DNA of 64,000 nt from Tamlana crocina. GTDB taxonomy: Bacteria > Bacteroidota > Bacteroidia > Flavobacteriales > Flavobacteriaceae. Each line of letters starts with the position of its first letter. Within the stretch, counting starts at the first letter, position 1. This document shows, piece by piece, positions 49,801 to 59,637 of the stretch. The stretch spans positions 2,738,001 to 2,802,000 of the forward strand of contig CP158972.1 of NCBI GenBank assembly GCA_040429635.1. The letters run 5' to 3'. Below the pieces are notes generated by a model, which was not told the origin of the DNA, searched no databases, and was given only the letters and a program-made list of their open reading frames with translations. A program made the translations under genes and the position numbers.

Positions 49801-50311
49801 TATGATATAAGGAATCTATTTCTAATATTTCATCGAAAGTTTTTCCTCCGGAAATGTGATATGTAGTTTCAACAACTTCACGTTGCGCCTCCTCAACAGG
49901 CACCCATGGCCCACCAGTCATAGACCAGCCTGGGCAATTTTGCATGGTAAACTTTAAACCTAAACGTTGGCATTCGTCAGCCGCATGACGAATCATATCT
50001 TCCCATTCGGGCGAGAGAATCTTTATTGGGTCTACACCTGGGTAAGGTCTTCCTGCTTTATTAAATAAATGAATGCCTTGCAAACCGGCTTCTTTTATGG
50101 CCTCTAAATCTAAGGTCAAACCCTCTTTAGATATATTATTCCCGTTAAGGTGAAACCAAGTTTCGGGGCGAAACTGCTTTTCGGGATTATTAAAACCTTG
50201 ACCTAGTTGTTCAAGGCTAATCGTGTTTTGAGCAGTTTTATTTTTTTCAAGTTTCGATTGACAAGTAAAAAATAAAATTGCAAAAATGCTTAATACAGAA
50301 AGACTTTTCAT
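46850..50311 (-). CDS. GH106-like alpha-L-rhamnosidase
   Basis: A 1153-residue lipoprotein (lipobox LFFTC, Cys18). The N-terminal part has the GH106 signature FRPETWFHLNGNNISKEGLTLDLEAIKEAG and a TIM barrel with CPGWSMTGGPW and LLIDSWESHVPTWT. The C-terminal part contains a GH2-type jelly-roll (LDLGEVANIAELWCNGKKVG) near the end. GH106 enzymes release alpha-L-rhamnose. It is the last gene of the eight-gene right operon, 97 bases after GH2. Its final 105 bases are duplicated at 45651-45755. Confidence 0.88.
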   Translation of the reverse strand: MKSLSVLSIFAILFFTCQSKLEKNKTAQNTISLEQLGQGFNNPEKQFRPETWFHLNGNNISKEGLTLDLEAIKEAGLQGIHLFNKAGRPYPGVDPIKILSPEWEDMIRHAADECQRLGLKFTMQNCPGWSMTGGPWVPVEEAQREVVETTYHISGGKTFDEILEIDSLYHTADFDYKDIQVLAFPTVEGDDSKPFTPSKIETNNTVVPWEDMFNPNSKIIVTRKTTRLDKPIEAYRSKGISKVNNQNTWVKTSFDAPVTLRTITFPQTRHMIMGTEYPVIDVDVKVEALIDNKRVKIATLNIPDANWNDRRKHLTLTIPETTAKEFIFTFEGSHSIAPEFIRLNSNPRLHNHEAKAAKVLRRLEKDVEIDYAENTIINTESIVNLTDNMSANGKLTWDIPEGNWTIVRFGHINMRLTNKPAVPEATGWESSKLDKVAIENHLRNGMIGNLIKDGGPIGDGKLHGLLIDSWESHVPTWTMNSEDMFKEFETRRGYSMKKYLPATMGYIVDNKKATTKFLRDLRQTMDEVFIDNFFKHFATVAHDMGAEVYTEGAGGEVLPVDPMRYYGVSDIPMTEFWYPSAPSAQNEYAKPIYNAASATHLYNKLMLAAEACTQVGVKWNEHPFSVKYLIDYNFTKGVNHLVFHTFSHTPQKKVYPGSSFGGNIGFPLVREQTWWPYMKDWTDYLTRNQYLLQQGEYVADVLWYYGDHYERPPFDLDAFPKGYRFDYLNAEILQEKLSVENGKIHVENGGDYRVIKLRDSENMLLSTARKLKELVENGAVILGNKPKDSPSLMDNDNEVKELLAIADTMWDDTESGVKQVGKGKVYWGKTLEEVLQEEQIEKDVIVPGALNINWIHRETQDADIYFVASKENKPINVALSFRVADRTPKIWDAFTGHQQNAKIWKKLKDRTNVALSLPSNGSAVIVFSKENNQALASKVTKGGLTILDTETGWFKRLSEENHVQIAFQNEDFLATTSGEYVFHQKENTLAKTIAVKETPLQNNWILTFEDGWDTPKTLSVSELKSLTKFDDEAIKHYSGTTIYSKTVNLEGLGRHTILDLGEVANIAELWCNGKKVGVKWAPPFQFDVSDFVKKGENILEIKVTNTWRNQLIFDNSRPKDQKKTWTTAGPKTDETELERSGLVGKVTIKTISH

Positions 50312-50408
50312 TTGTAATTTTTATTAACTCAATATAATTTACTGATTAAGCATTAAATGATCGACAAGGTTTAAATCTATTGGAAATCTAGAAGTTTTAG
50401 TCTCCAAA

Positions 50409-53006
50409 TTAATTTACCTTTCTCAGCTTTATTCCACTCAATCGGGTTTCCCCTTTTTCGGCCTTAAAGTCAACAGTTAAACCCTTATCGTCCTCAACAG
50501 TAATTAAAAAACGTTTAGAAACACTCCGATCGTCCCCAAACTGTTCTTTCACATTCAAATCCTTCCAAATTGGTTTTCCATTTACAGCGATAGTCATCAC
50601 ATTTTCACCTTTAGATTTGAGTTCAGCTAACAGTAGGGACAACTCATACGTTCCGTCAGGCACGTCAAATTTATAGGCTTCAATACCGATACGTTGGGTT
50701 TGATAAATCGGGTCGTTCTCAGTGCCCTTAACACTCACATTGGTACCAATATTATTCCTTCGTTTACTTTTGAACCTTAAAAAATCGCCCCCAACATACC
50801 CAAATCCACCCTCTTCATAAGGTTTATCGGGCATCCATAAATAATCTACATTATCGGTTTCAATAAAATAGCAATATGAACCCACATTAATGGCTATTTC
50901 TTGGAATGGATTGGTTTCACTTTTCAAATTTTTAGGCTGAAGGGTAAAATCAACAATAGCAAAGTCCTTAAGCGTTTTTCCATCTTTTTCTGAGACCACT
51001 TCAATTAAATTTTGCCCATGTGTAAAAGGCACATTAAACGTTACCGTGGCAAAATCAAATGTTTGTTTTCCTAGAGAAGTGCCGTTGATAAATAATTCGA
51101 CCTCCGCTCCATTTCCAACCACAGTTATGGGTTGGGTGGCTACATTAGCCCCTTCATTATCTTCAACACCGGAGCGCTTATTCCATCCCTTTGAGGCAAT
51201 AGCTAAAAAGGGTGTTTTCTTTAAAAGCGCTTGATATAAATAATAGGCGTCTTTCTTTTCCCTCGAGGCCGATACAATACCTTTATTATTAATATGGGGC
51301 ACAGCATCTATTCTGTGTTCTACCTGAAAATCGGCGTAATTCCAGACATTCGCCCCAACAATTTCGGGTATATCCAAAATAGCCTTCATATAAGCTTTAT
51401 GTAACAAAAATTGGTACTCTACACTAAAATCAAATCGGGTGGGGTTGTAGGTTCTTAATCTTGGGTCCGCACCTCCCCCGTATTCACTTAAAATTAAGGG
51501 TTTATCAGGATTAAAGGCCAGTGTTCGTTTCACTAAATCGCGTAAGATTTCATCTATTTGCTCCAGTTCATCCCTATACCAACCATAGTATTTATTATAG
51601 CCCACCAGTTCGGTTACCCGAATACCTAGTTTATCCTGATACGCCGGTTCCCTGAAGAACACGGTGTATGAATAGCGTGTTTCATCTTCTTCTTTTATCG
51701 TTTTAGCTAAAGCTTTATGCGTCTCTATAAAATGTTTTGTGTAATCTTCCCCTAACTTATCCGGGGCTTGCATCGTAGTTTCGTTTCCTAAATTCCAAGC
51801 TACAATAGATGGGTTATTATAATTAAAACGAATAGCCTCTCTAAGCATTTTAATACTGTTCTGTTTTCCGGATTCATTGGCCGCCGCCTTATCCACAAAA
51901 GGGATTTCTAGTGTTGCCACAAAACCCATTTTATTGCACATTTCTAAAATAGCGGGGTCTTGTGGGTAATGGGCAATGCGTAAAAAATTGGATCCCATAT
52001 CTTTAAGCAATTTCATATCGTTACGGTGAATTTCATCACTTACCGCATTGGCCTTTCCCAAAAAATCCTGATGACGACATGTCCCTATTAATTTGGTTTG
52101 TTTGCCGTTAATAAAAAAGCCCTTATTAGCATCAAAACTAAACCATCTAAAGCCCACTGGATTTTCAATTCTATCGTAAACCTCACCTTTTTTATCTACA
52201 ATTTCTGAAACCAGCTTGTACAGATACGGGCTTTCTGGCGACCATAAATTCGGATTTGAAATTGAAAATTCGCTGGATACATCTTTTCCGAAAGAAGATT
52301 TAGTTTTTACCTGATTTACTAAATTATTACTAGCATCATACAAAGACTGCTTCACGTAATAGGTTCCTTTTTTCGGTCGTACCAACTTAGACTGTACCGA
52401 AACTTTTGCCGAGGCTTCCGAAACCTCTGGTGTTCTTATAAAAATGGGGTTCGCTCCTAAATTGGCCACTTCAAAGTGTACAGGTTTTGTAATAATTAAA
52501 TGTACATCGCGATATATGCCTCCATAAAACGAAAAGTCAGCCGATTGTGGAATAATTTCGTCGTTATGGGCATTATCTACTTTTACAGTGATTTCATTTT
52601 TACCCGGTTGTAACGAAGCGGTAATATCTCTTGCAAATGTGGTATAGCCACCGATATGATCTTCACCTACGGCTTTGCCATTTACGTAAAGAGAGGTTAC
52701 TTGATTGGCCGCTTCAAATAATAAAAATACCTGCTGATTCTCGTAAATCTCTGGAATATTTAAAGTCTTTTTATACCAGCCCTCCCCACGATAATAGCCA
52801 TCTTCATCATCTAAAATATCTTCCGTATTCCATGAATGTGGAATCGTTACATTTTCCCAAACAATAGTCTCATCATTATCAAAAGGTTGCTCTAAACTTC
52901 CTTTATAAAAATGCCAAGCTTCATTTATGGTTTCTATGTGCCGTATTTGTTGCGCATAATTCCACAAAGAAGATAGCAATAATAGTAGTGATAGTAGTTT
53001 TTTCAT
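50409..53006 (-). CDS. GH2-family glycosidase with malectin-like C-terminal domain
   Basis: An 865-residue secreted enzyme (signal peptide 1-19). It has the GH2 order: sugar-binding domain (about 22-175), immunoglobulin-like domain (about 180-285) and TIM barrel with acid/base Glu409 in NLGNE and nucleophile Glu508 in LSEYG. The C-terminal region (about 700-865) contains a malectin-like domain (GTYELSLLLAE). GH2 covers beta-galactosidase, beta-glucuronidase and others; in this locus removal of a beta-linked uronate or side-chain sugar is likely. It lies 29 bases downstream of a sulfatase. Confidence 0.92.
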   Translation of the reverse strand: MKKLLSLLLLLSSLWNYAQQIRHIETINEAWHFYKGSLEQPFDNDETIVWENVTIPHSWNTEDILDDEDGYYRGEGWYKKTLNIPEIYENQQVFLLFEAANQVTSLYVNGKAVGEDHIGGYTTFARDITASLQPGKNEITVKVDNAHNDEIIPQSADFSFYGGIYRDVHLIITKPVHFEVANLGANPIFIRTPEVSEASAKVSVQSKLVRPKKGTYYVKQSLYDASNNLVNQVKTKSSFGKDVSSEFSISNPNLWSPESPYLYKLVSEIVDKKGEVYDRIENPVGFRWFSFDANKGFFINGKQTKLIGTCRHQDFLGKANAVSDEIHRNDMKLLKDMGSNFLRIAHYPQDPAILEMCNKMGFVATLEIPFVDKAAANESGKQNSIKMLREAIRFNYNNPSIVAWNLGNETTMQAPDKLGEDYTKHFIETHKALAKTIKEEDETRYSYTVFFREPAYQDKLGIRVTELVGYNKYYGWYRDELEQIDEILRDLVKRTLAFNPDKPLILSEYGGGADPRLRTYNPTRFDFSVEYQFLLHKAYMKAILDIPEIVGANVWNYADFQVEHRIDAVPHINNKGIVSASREKKDAYYLYQALLKKTPFLAIASKGWNKRSGVEDNEGANVATQPITVVGNGAEVELFINGTSLGKQTFDFATVTFNVPFTHGQNLIEVVSEKDGKTLKDFAIVDFTLQPKNLKSETNPFQEIAINVGSYCYFIETDNVDYLWMPDKPYEEGGFGYVGGDFLRFKSKRRNNIGTNVSVKGTENDPIYQTQRIGIEAYKFDVPDGTYELSLLLAELKSKGENVMTIAVNGKPIWKDLNVKEQFGDDRSVSKRFLITVEDDKGLTVDFKAEKGETRLSGIKLRKVN

Positions 53007-53035
53007 TTAGTTTAGTCTATTTCTTAAATATTATC

Positions 53036-54781
53036 TTAGTTAAACTCAACAACATCGCTTGGTTCAAAACCGATACGATGCGTTTGAACCAGTAATTTAG
53101 TTCCTTTGGGCAGTTGAACCGGCTCCTGATAGACTTCCCACGATTGTGGTGTGTTGCCGTCCTGACCCATTATTTTATAGCCAATGGAAGCACCTTCGGT
53201 TTCACAAGTTACTTGCACCAAACCATCTTTAGCTGTAATAATGGGGTGAGATGTTACGGGCTTGGTGTCTTTACCAGACCATAGTTTTTCAACTAATTTA
53301 GCCTCGTCAAGATTTGGTTCGTCCCCAATTTCACTCATCCATCGATCCATTTCAGCACTGAGTTCGTCCAACTTTTCCTGATATTCTGGTTGGTCTGCCA
53401 GATTGTTCAGTTCGTAGGGATCAACTGCACAGTCAAATAATTCTACTTTGGGTTTTTGCTCCCTAAACCACTGCATCTGGATATCGTTTAATTTACCTTC
53501 TGCCTTTAGTCTTAATAACTCCTGCATGGTTGGTATTTTTTCGCGATACTCCACAGGCAAATAATACCCTTGTTCAGGTCTGTAATTACGGATGTATTTG
53601 AATCTACTATCTCTTACTGCTCGTATTGCATCGGTAAAGCCATCAAACCTGTCGGCGGCGGCGTGAATGTATTGACGTTCTTCGGCTTTATGTTTTCCTA
53701 AAAAGGCTTGACCTTGCATGTATGGTTTGGGAGCTTCTCCTATTATGGACAATAAGGTAGGTGCAAAATCTACAAAACTTATTAGTTGCTCATCTTTTGT
53801 ACCCGCCTTTAACTTATTTGGAAACCGAATAATCATTGGGGTATTTAAACCAGAATCATAAATTAAACGTTTTTCCCGGGGCAACGGCCCTCCGTGATCT
53901 CCATAGAAGCAGATAATTGTATTTTCCAGCAATCCATCTTCCTCCAACTGTTTGAGTATGGCACCTACTTGGCTATCCATTTCAGCTACATTATTATAAA
54001 GCTTCCACATATCCCGCTTTACTAAATCAGTATCGGGAAGATATGGCGGTATTGTAAATTCGGTATCTTTTGGTAAATGCTGTTTTGTTGCATCTTCATC
54101 TGTACGATTTTTGGCGTGATTCGCCCCTTTATTCTTCCAACTGTAACTTCTATCCCCAGAATGGTAATGTCTGGTTTCTATTTGCCTAAAGCCATAAGGT
54201 TCAAATAAGCCAGACTCGTGGGTTTCGGTAAAATTAAACACGGCAAAAAATGGTTGATTATCTTCTCTATTGCGCCAGTGTGCATAAGGACTGCTTTCAT
54301 CCCAGGCCGTAACGGGCTCTTTAAACTGATAATCCGTTTTATAATTGTTGGTGCAATAATAGCCTTGTATGCGTAACCATTCACTCAACATTTTTACTTC
54401 GGGAGGCGTTACAGCTTCGTATTTTGGCAAGCCTGTTACCTCGGTGTAAGAGTCTGTGCGCATGTGATTGGCACCAATACTTGATGGGTACATCCCCGTT
54501 GCAATGGCGGCCCTACTTGGTGCACAAACCCCTGAGGTGGAATATAAATTGGGATAAATAACGCCTTCACTAGCTAGTTTACTTAAATTTGGTGTTACTA
54601 CAGTAGAATCTCCAAACGACGGTATGTACGGTCCCATATCTTCGGTTACCAACCACAAAATATTTGGTCTATCAGGAAGGCTTAAGGTGGCCTCCTCACT
54701 GACCGTTGTTTGTGATTTATCTTTTGAATGACATCCCACCAAACAGACAAATGCAAATAAAAAGGCTTGAACAAGTTTCAT
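53036..54781 (-). CDS. Sulfatase (S1 family) with C-terminal beta-sandwich
   Basis: A 581-residue lipoprotein sulfatase (lipobox CLVGC, Cys17). The formylglycine motif CAPSR is at 86-90 and metal-binding residues are in TEDMG (46-50) and FYGDHGG. The last 75 residues (PVTSHPIITAKDGLVQV to EPSDVVEFN) form an extra small beta-sandwich like the C-terminal domain of some beta-hexosaminidases, which may bind sugar. It is separated from the GH105 gene upstream by a 68-base gap containing a hairpin. Role: desulfation of oligosaccharides made by the lyases; position of the sulfate not known. Confidence 0.92.
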   Translation of the reverse strand: MKLVQAFLFAFVCLVGCHSKDKSQTTVSEEATLSLPDRPNILWLVTEDMGPYIPSFGDSTVVTPNLSKLASEGVIYPNLYSTSGVCAPSRAAIATGMYPSSIGANHMRTDSYTEVTGLPKYEAVTPPEVKMLSEWLRIQGYYCTNNYKTDYQFKEPVTAWDESSPYAHWRNREDNQPFFAVFNFTETHESGLFEPYGFRQIETRHYHSGDRSYSWKNKGANHAKNRTDEDATKQHLPKDTEFTIPPYLPDTDLVKRDMWKLYNNVAEMDSQVGAILKQLEEDGLLENTIICFYGDHGGPLPREKRLIYDSGLNTPMIIRFPNKLKAGTKDEQLISFVDFAPTLLSIIGEAPKPYMQGQAFLGKHKAEERQYIHAAADRFDGFTDAIRAVRDSRFKYIRNYRPEQGYYLPVEYREKIPTMQELLRLKAEGKLNDIQMQWFREQKPKVELFDCAVDPYELNNLADQPEYQEKLDELSAEMDRWMSEIGDEPNLDEAKLVEKLWSGKDTKPVTSHPIITAKDGLVQVTCETEGASIGYKIMGQDGNTPQSWEVYQEPVQLPKGTKLLVQTHRIGFEPSDVVEFN

Positions 54782-54797
54782 AATATGAATTGAAAAG

Positions 54798-54832
54798 AAA
54801 AAAGGATAGTAATTAAATTAATATCCTTTTTT
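54798..54832. terminator. Internal hairpin between GH105 and sulfatase genes
   Basis: A perfect 11-bp stem (AAAAAAGGATA at 54798-54808 and TATCCTTTTTT at 54822-54832) with a 13-base loop. It is weak (A/T-rich) but has T-run character on either strand. It may cause partial termination within the operon, lowering expression of the sulfatase, GH2 and GH106 genes. Confidence 0.55.
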
Positions 54833-54849
54833 GAGTGTTATTTTTGGGT

Positions 54850-55977
54850 TTAGTCTAATTTTAAGATTTCGCTACCCGCTAATAAAAAGGCCCCGGTGCC
54901 AAAATTCTGCCAACTATCTGCAGATGCCGGCTCTGGGAAAGCTCCAATGTTTTGTACCCAACCTACGCGACCATCTTCATGCTGGCATTTTGCTATGGCA
55001 TTCCATGCTTTTTTAACTGCCGGCGTATGTTTTTTATCTACCAAACCATTGTTGATGCCCCACGTCAATGCAAAAGTGTGGAAACCACTACCACTTACCT
55101 CGCCGTGATCGTAAGTTTCTGGGCACAATAAGCTTGTACGCCACAACCCATCCTCTGGCTGAATTTTTAATATTTTTTCGGCAATTTCCTTGTATAGTTT
55201 TTCGTAAAATGGACGGTGCTCATAATCCGCTGGCATGTCATCTAATATTAAAGCTAAACCTGCAATTACCCATCCATTTCCTCTAGACCAAAATACTTTT
55301 TTACCATTAGGCTCTTTAGTAGGGTTGTCATTACCCTCCCAAACAAAACGCATATCTCTAGCAAACAACTGCTCTTCCTCATCGTATAATTGATTGTAAG
55401 TTTGCATGTAGAATTTATGCATCTCATCCAGATATTTGGGCTGATTGGTATGTTTGGCATATAAATTAAGTACAGGAGGCACCATAAAAAGAGCATCGCA
55501 CCACCACCAAAGAATGGTTCTGCCGTATTCACTTTTATCAGTTCCTGCTTTCCAATTATCGTCTTCGTACAAATGCGCATCTAAGAACTTTTTCGTAGGC
55601 TCTAAGTCTACAAAATTTTTCCTATTTTCATTCCTATCAATATATATATAACTATATGAAATAGCCACATCATCAGCATGGTGCAGACGCGTATAGGTTT
55701 GCCAATTGTTCCAATAGGCTTGATTTTTTAGAGCCGCCATGTACATCATATCTTTGGTGGTCTTGTGGGCTCTTGCAACCCCTACGTAATAAGCTCCTGC
55801 CGTCCAATCTGTTGGTGCTAGGGCAAAAATAGGGTGAGCTTCTTGCCATTCCAGAGCCTTAATCATTGAGGTCTTTACCTCCTCCTTATTTATAGACTGT
55901 ACTTCTGCTACTTTTTGTGCAGTGGAACAGTTGAACAGTAGCATAACCGCTATTAGTGTTACAATGGATTTACTCAT
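54850..55977 (-). CDS. GH105 unsaturated uronyl hydrolase
   Basis: A 375-residue lipoprotein (lipobox LFNC, Cys17) with an alpha/alpha barrel. Signature residues are HHADDVA (99-105) and WCDALFM with the likely catalytic Asp161, matching GH88/GH105 hydrolases. These hydrate the C4=C5 double bond of the terminal 4-deoxy uronate that lyases leave on oligosaccharides, freeing the sugar next to it. It is thus the direct follow-up to the PL28 and BNR-4 lyases and to a possible dehydratase. It is 7 bases below GH3. Confidence 0.92.
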   Translation of the reverse strand: MSKSIVTLIAVMLLFNCSTAQKVAEVQSINKEEVKTSMIKALEWQEAHPIFALAPTDWTAGAYYVGVARAHKTTKDMMYMAALKNQAYWNNWQTYTRLHHADDVAISYSYIYIDRNENRKNFVDLEPTKKFLDAHLYEDDNWKAGTDKSEYGRTILWWWCDALFMVPPVLNLYAKHTNQPKYLDEMHKFYMQTYNQLYDEEEQLFARDMRFVWEGNDNPTKEPNGKKVFWSRGNGWVIAGLALILDDMPADYEHRPFYEKLYKEIAEKILKIQPEDGLWRTSLLCPETYDHGEVSGSGFHTFALTWGINNGLVDKKHTPAVKKAWNAIAKCQHEDGRVGWVQNIGAFPEPASADSWQNFGTGAFLLAGSEILKLD

Positions 55978-55984
55978 GATGTTT

Positions 55985-58246
55985 TTATTTTACAAGTTTA
56001 AATTTAGTTTCTAAATAATCTTTTGAAGAGGTGCCAAGCATCACGGTGTAATCTCCAGCTTCTAGTCCCTTTTGCATGTCTAGACGAGTGAACTCGAGCA
56101 TTTTAGGCGTTATTTTGAATGAAACCGTTTTACTTTCTCCTGCATTAAATTCTATCTTTTGGAATCCTTTGAGCTCTTTATCAGGTCTTGTAACAGACCC
56201 TATTTCGTCTTTAATATACATTTGAATCACTTCCTTGGCTTTCATACTTCCGTTGTTGGTAACCTTAACACTTACCTCAAGTTCAGTATCTGGTGTAATT
56301 TCTCCGTTAGAAATTGAAATATCTGAATATTCAAAATCACCATAGCTTAAACCATGGCCAAACGGATACAATGGTCCTTTACCAAGAAATAAGTATTCTT
56401 TCTTATAATTGATTTCCTTCATACTATAATGAAACGGTATTTGCCCAATAGACCTTGGGATGGTTACAGGCGATTTACCTGATGGAGACACCTCGCCGAA
56501 AATAATTCTTGCAGTAGATTCGTCCCCAAACTCGCTTAAATCCCAAGTATCCAGAATAGCATCAGCATGCTCCGCAATGGCATTAATAGAAAGTGTTCTT
56601 CTATGCTTTAATACCACAATAACTGGTTTACCCAAGGCCTTTACACGCTCAATCAATTCGTCTTGTGGTCCTACCGGATCTATGGTGGCTCTATCACCTA
56701 AGGCATGCGTAAAGAACGCTTCTTTTGAGGTAAACTCATCCCCTCCCATAAATAAAACAATAACATCAGAACTTCTAGCAATGGATACCAATTTATCTAA
56801 GGCTTTTCCATCTCTTGGCAACAGTTTTGGTTCACCACCTTTTTCATCTGTTAAATGAAACCCTTTTTCTGCAACAAATTTAATATTGTCGTCTGCCACA
56901 GATTCAAACATAGCTTTGGTATTTTCTGTAACAAGAGGACCTAAAAGCGCAATTTTAGTAGGTTTTTTAGCATCAAGTGGCAACGTTTTAGCTTCATTTT
57001 TTAGAAGAATAATAGACTCTAAATCTGATTCTTTTGCTAATTCTAAAGACGATTCTGCTCTGTTTCCTTTCTCTACATCTTCGATATTAATGTAAGGATT
57101 ATCAAAAAGCCCTAAAATGAATTTTGTTCTTAAAACACGTCTTACAGATCTGTCAATTAGTTTTTCAAGTTCTGGATTTTTCTTTACCATTTCAGGAAGA
57201 TAGGCATAAGAATCTTCTGCATATAAATCGATATCAATTCCAGCCTCTAGTCCCATTTGTGCAGCAGCTTCTGGAGATTCGGCAACATTCATAAAATAAA
57301 ATAAACGGGCTATATCATTTGAGTCTGAAACTACATAACCTTCAAATCCCCATTGGTCTCTTAAAACACCTGTAAGCAACTCTGGATTACCATGAGACGC
57401 CACGCCATTTATATCACCATGTGATGCCATTATACCTAAAGTTTTAGCTTCCTTAACCGCAGCTTCAAAGGGCGGATATATTTCATCAATTAATGTTCTA
57501 GGAGAAATTTCAATAGCTGCAAAGTTAGAGCCACCTAACACTTGTCCGTAAGCTGCAAAATGTTTAGTTACTGCACCAATATGGGTACCATTACCTAAGC
57601 CTTCGTAATTACCTTGTACACCAATAACAGCGTTTTTTACCATTTGCGTGGTTAAATATGTGTCTTCACCAAAGGCCTCACTCATACGACCAAAACGAGG
57701 GTCGCGCACTAAATCTGCTTCGGGTGAATGGCACATGTGCATCCCTCGTAGTCTTGCTTCTCTACCCACAACATCCCATTGGCGCTGCACCAATTCTGGG
57801 TTAAAAGATGCTGCAGATGTCATTGGGCGTCCAAATCGAGTACATCCCTCTGCATCAACACCGTTGTATGACTCTGTTACGAATAACGCTGGAATACCCC
57901 AACGGTTATTTTCAATGATGTATTTTTGAAGTTCGTTGTTCATTTTTGCGGCGGCAACGGCATCAATATGCTCACCGGGGTTTTTAATTCCTGCAATGCC
58001 CAACTTTAATTTTTCTATAACTTTTTTTGACAATTTTAAGTTGCCATTAGCATCAGGTTTTGTACCAATATTGGCATGAAAAATTCGCATTTGTGCCACC
58101 TTCTCTTCAATGGACAACTTTGGTAATAGTGCTTCTACACGTTCCTCTATTGACAACGAAGCATCTTTGTAATCTTTGGAATTTGAGTCTCCCTTTTCAC
58201 ATGAAACAAAAACTGCCAATAACGCTAAAAAAAGTAATTTTCTCAT
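55985..58246 (-). CDS. GH3-family beta-glycosidase
   Basis: A 753-residue lipoprotein (lipobox FVSC, Cys16) with complete GH3 architecture: TIM barrel with nucleophile Asp308 in VVSDSND, the alpha/beta sandwich ([11 protein letters not shown]), and a C-terminal fibronectin-like domain ([18 protein letters not shown]). Beta-xylosidase and beta-glucosidase are the common activities; ulvan contains xylose, so beta-xylosidase is the natural guess. Acid/base position is less certain. It lies 23 bases downstream of the GH43-like gene, which fits a xylose-releasing pair. Confidence 0.92.
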   Translation of the reverse strand: MRKLLFLALLAVFVSCEKGDSNSKDYKDASLSIEERVEALLPKLSIEEKVAQMRIFHANIGTKPDANGNLKLSKKVIEKLKLGIAGIKNPGEHIDAVAAAKMNNELQKYIIENNRWGIPALFVTESYNGVDAEGCTRFGRPMTSAASFNPELVQRQWDVVGREARLRGMHMCHSPEADLVRDPRFGRMSEAFGEDTYLTTQMVKNAVIGVQGNYEGLGNGTHIGAVTKHFAAYGQVLGGSNFAAIEISPRTLIDEIYPPFEAAVKEAKTLGIMASHGDINGVASHGNPELLTGVLRDQWGFEGYVVSDSNDIARLFYFMNVAESPEAAAQMGLEAGIDIDLYAEDSYAYLPEMVKKNPELEKLIDRSVRRVLRTKFILGLFDNPYINIEDVEKGNRAESSLELAKESDLESIILLKNEAKTLPLDAKKPTKIALLGPLVTENTKAMFESVADDNIKFVAEKGFHLTDEKGGEPKLLPRDGKALDKLVSIARSSDVIVLFMGGDEFTSKEAFFTHALGDRATIDPVGPQDELIERVKALGKPVIVVLKHRRTLSINAIAEHADAILDTWDLSEFGDESTARIIFGEVSPSGKSPVTIPRSIGQIPFHYSMKEINYKKEYLFLGKGPLYPFGHGLSYGDFEYSDISISNGEITPDTELEVSVKVTNNGSMKAKEVIQMYIKDEIGSVTRPDKELKGFQKIEFNAGESKTVSFKITPKMLEFTRLDMQKGLEAGDYTVMLGTSSKDYLETKFKLVK

Positions 58247-58269
58247 TAGTTTGTAATGTTTGTATAGTT

Positions 58270-59637
58270 TTAGTTATTGAATGTAAATCGATTTATTGCT
58301 AAGGTTTGATGATTATTTTTAAACACAAAGCAAATTGAGTTTACATCGTTTAAATTTTTTATATCAAATTGTCTTTTTTGAAAGGTATAAATATCATTTT
58401 TAGGTATTTCTAGGATTGCTAATAATTTACCATCTGCATTGGATTCTCTTAATTCAATTATACTAGCCTCGCTTGATAAAACTTCTAACTCCAACACTGT
58501 TTTATCATCCAACCCTTTCACATTAGGGTAAATCACATAACTGTTATCTTTTAATGGTTGAATAGAAAATCCTCCTAACGTGTTTTCAACTTTTTTGATG
58601 TCTTCGGCTTTAAAATAATCCTCTGCCTCAATACTCATATCGGCATCATAATTACCTACTCCAATACCATCAACTCTTATGGCCGCCATTTCGCCATCGT
58701 CCTTATAATGAATATAACTTATAAAACTATCCCTAAAATAACGATTTCCTGTTTGACTAACATCACAATAAATATAATACCATTGGTTATGCCATTCAAA
58801 GAAAGACCCATGACGCCCTTGTAAAAACCCGTTAGGCCATGTGGGCGCCTCAAAACCTTCTGCAAAACTAGATTCCTTTATCACAGAATCTTTATAATCA
58901 TACGGTCCATAAAGATTATCAGCCATAGCATAAAAACAACCCCATGATAAATAATACTTGCCGTTATATTTATGTACAAAAGGCTTATCGTCTGTTGGCA
59001 TTTTTTTGTTGTCTCCATAGGGATTATAGGGCCCTCGTGGGTTATTTATTTCAATTTTCTTTGGTGATTCTGCTAAACTTATCATATCCTCATTTAGTTT
59101 AGCTATATAATAATCCCATACACCAAATATGATATAATGTTCACCATTGTCTTCAAAAATGGCCATATCGTATTCATGTGTAGGTGTTAAATCTGAGGAC
59201 AATAGTGGTTTACCTAAAACATCCTTCCAAGGGCCTACTGGTGTTTCTCCAACTACCACCCCTGTTTGTTCGTTACCTTCGGAAAAATAAAAATAATAGT
59301 TCCCATTTCTATAGGCCGCATCGGTAGCCCAACATCTTGAAAATTCTTTTCCAATATAGGTGTCTTTGGGTCTTAAAACACTGCGTTTGGTCCAGTTAAC
59401 CAAATCAGGCGAGGACCACACCCACCAATCTTCCATAATAAATTTATCATTGTCTATAGATTTATCATGCGAAGCATAAACGTAAGCAGTATCGTTGAAT
59501 ATATGAATATGAGGATCGTTTAACCCTACGTTCGGTACAATAGGATTTTGAGTAAATGCAGTTGTAATAACTAATAGCATTACTCCTACAATTCCGTTTG
59601 ATATTTTAATATTTCTTTTCAAATTATTCAATTCCAC
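58270..59637 (-). CDS. GH43-like glycosidase with CBM6-like domain
   Basis: A 455-residue secreted protein. Signal segment about 12-30; a five-bladed propeller begins VPNVGLNDPHIHIFND with the catalytic-base candidate Asp41, and continues with FEDNGEHYIIFGVWDYY and EGFEAPTW, where the acid Glu is expected. The C-terminal 120 residues (MSIEAEDYFKAEDIKKVE onward) are CBM6-like. GH43 members act on beta-xylosides or alpha-arabinosides. It overlaps the oxidoreductase gene by 14 bases, so the two are translationally linked. Confidence 0.85.
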   Translation of the reverse strand: MELNNLKRNIKISNGIVGVMLLVITTAFTQNPIVPNVGLNDPHIHIFNDTAYVYASHDKSIDNDKFIMEDWWVWSSPDLVNWTKRSVLRPKDTYIGKEFSRCWATDAAYRNGNYYFYFSEGNEQTGVVVGETPVGPWKDVLGKPLLSSDLTPTHEYDMAIFEDNGEHYIIFGVWDYYIAKLNEDMISLAESPKKIEINNPRGPYNPYGDNKKMPTDDKPFVHKYNGKYYLSWGCFYAMADNLYGPYDYKDSVIKESSFAEGFEAPTWPNGFLQGRHGSFFEWHNQWYYIYCDVSQTGNRYFRDSFISYIHYKDDGEMAAIRVDGIGVGNYDADMSIEAEDYFKAEDIKKVENTLGGFSIQPLKDNSYVIYPNVKGLDDKTVLELEVLSSEASIIELRESNADGKLLAILEIPKNDIYTFQKRQFDIKNLNDVNSICFVFKNNHQTLAINRFTFNN

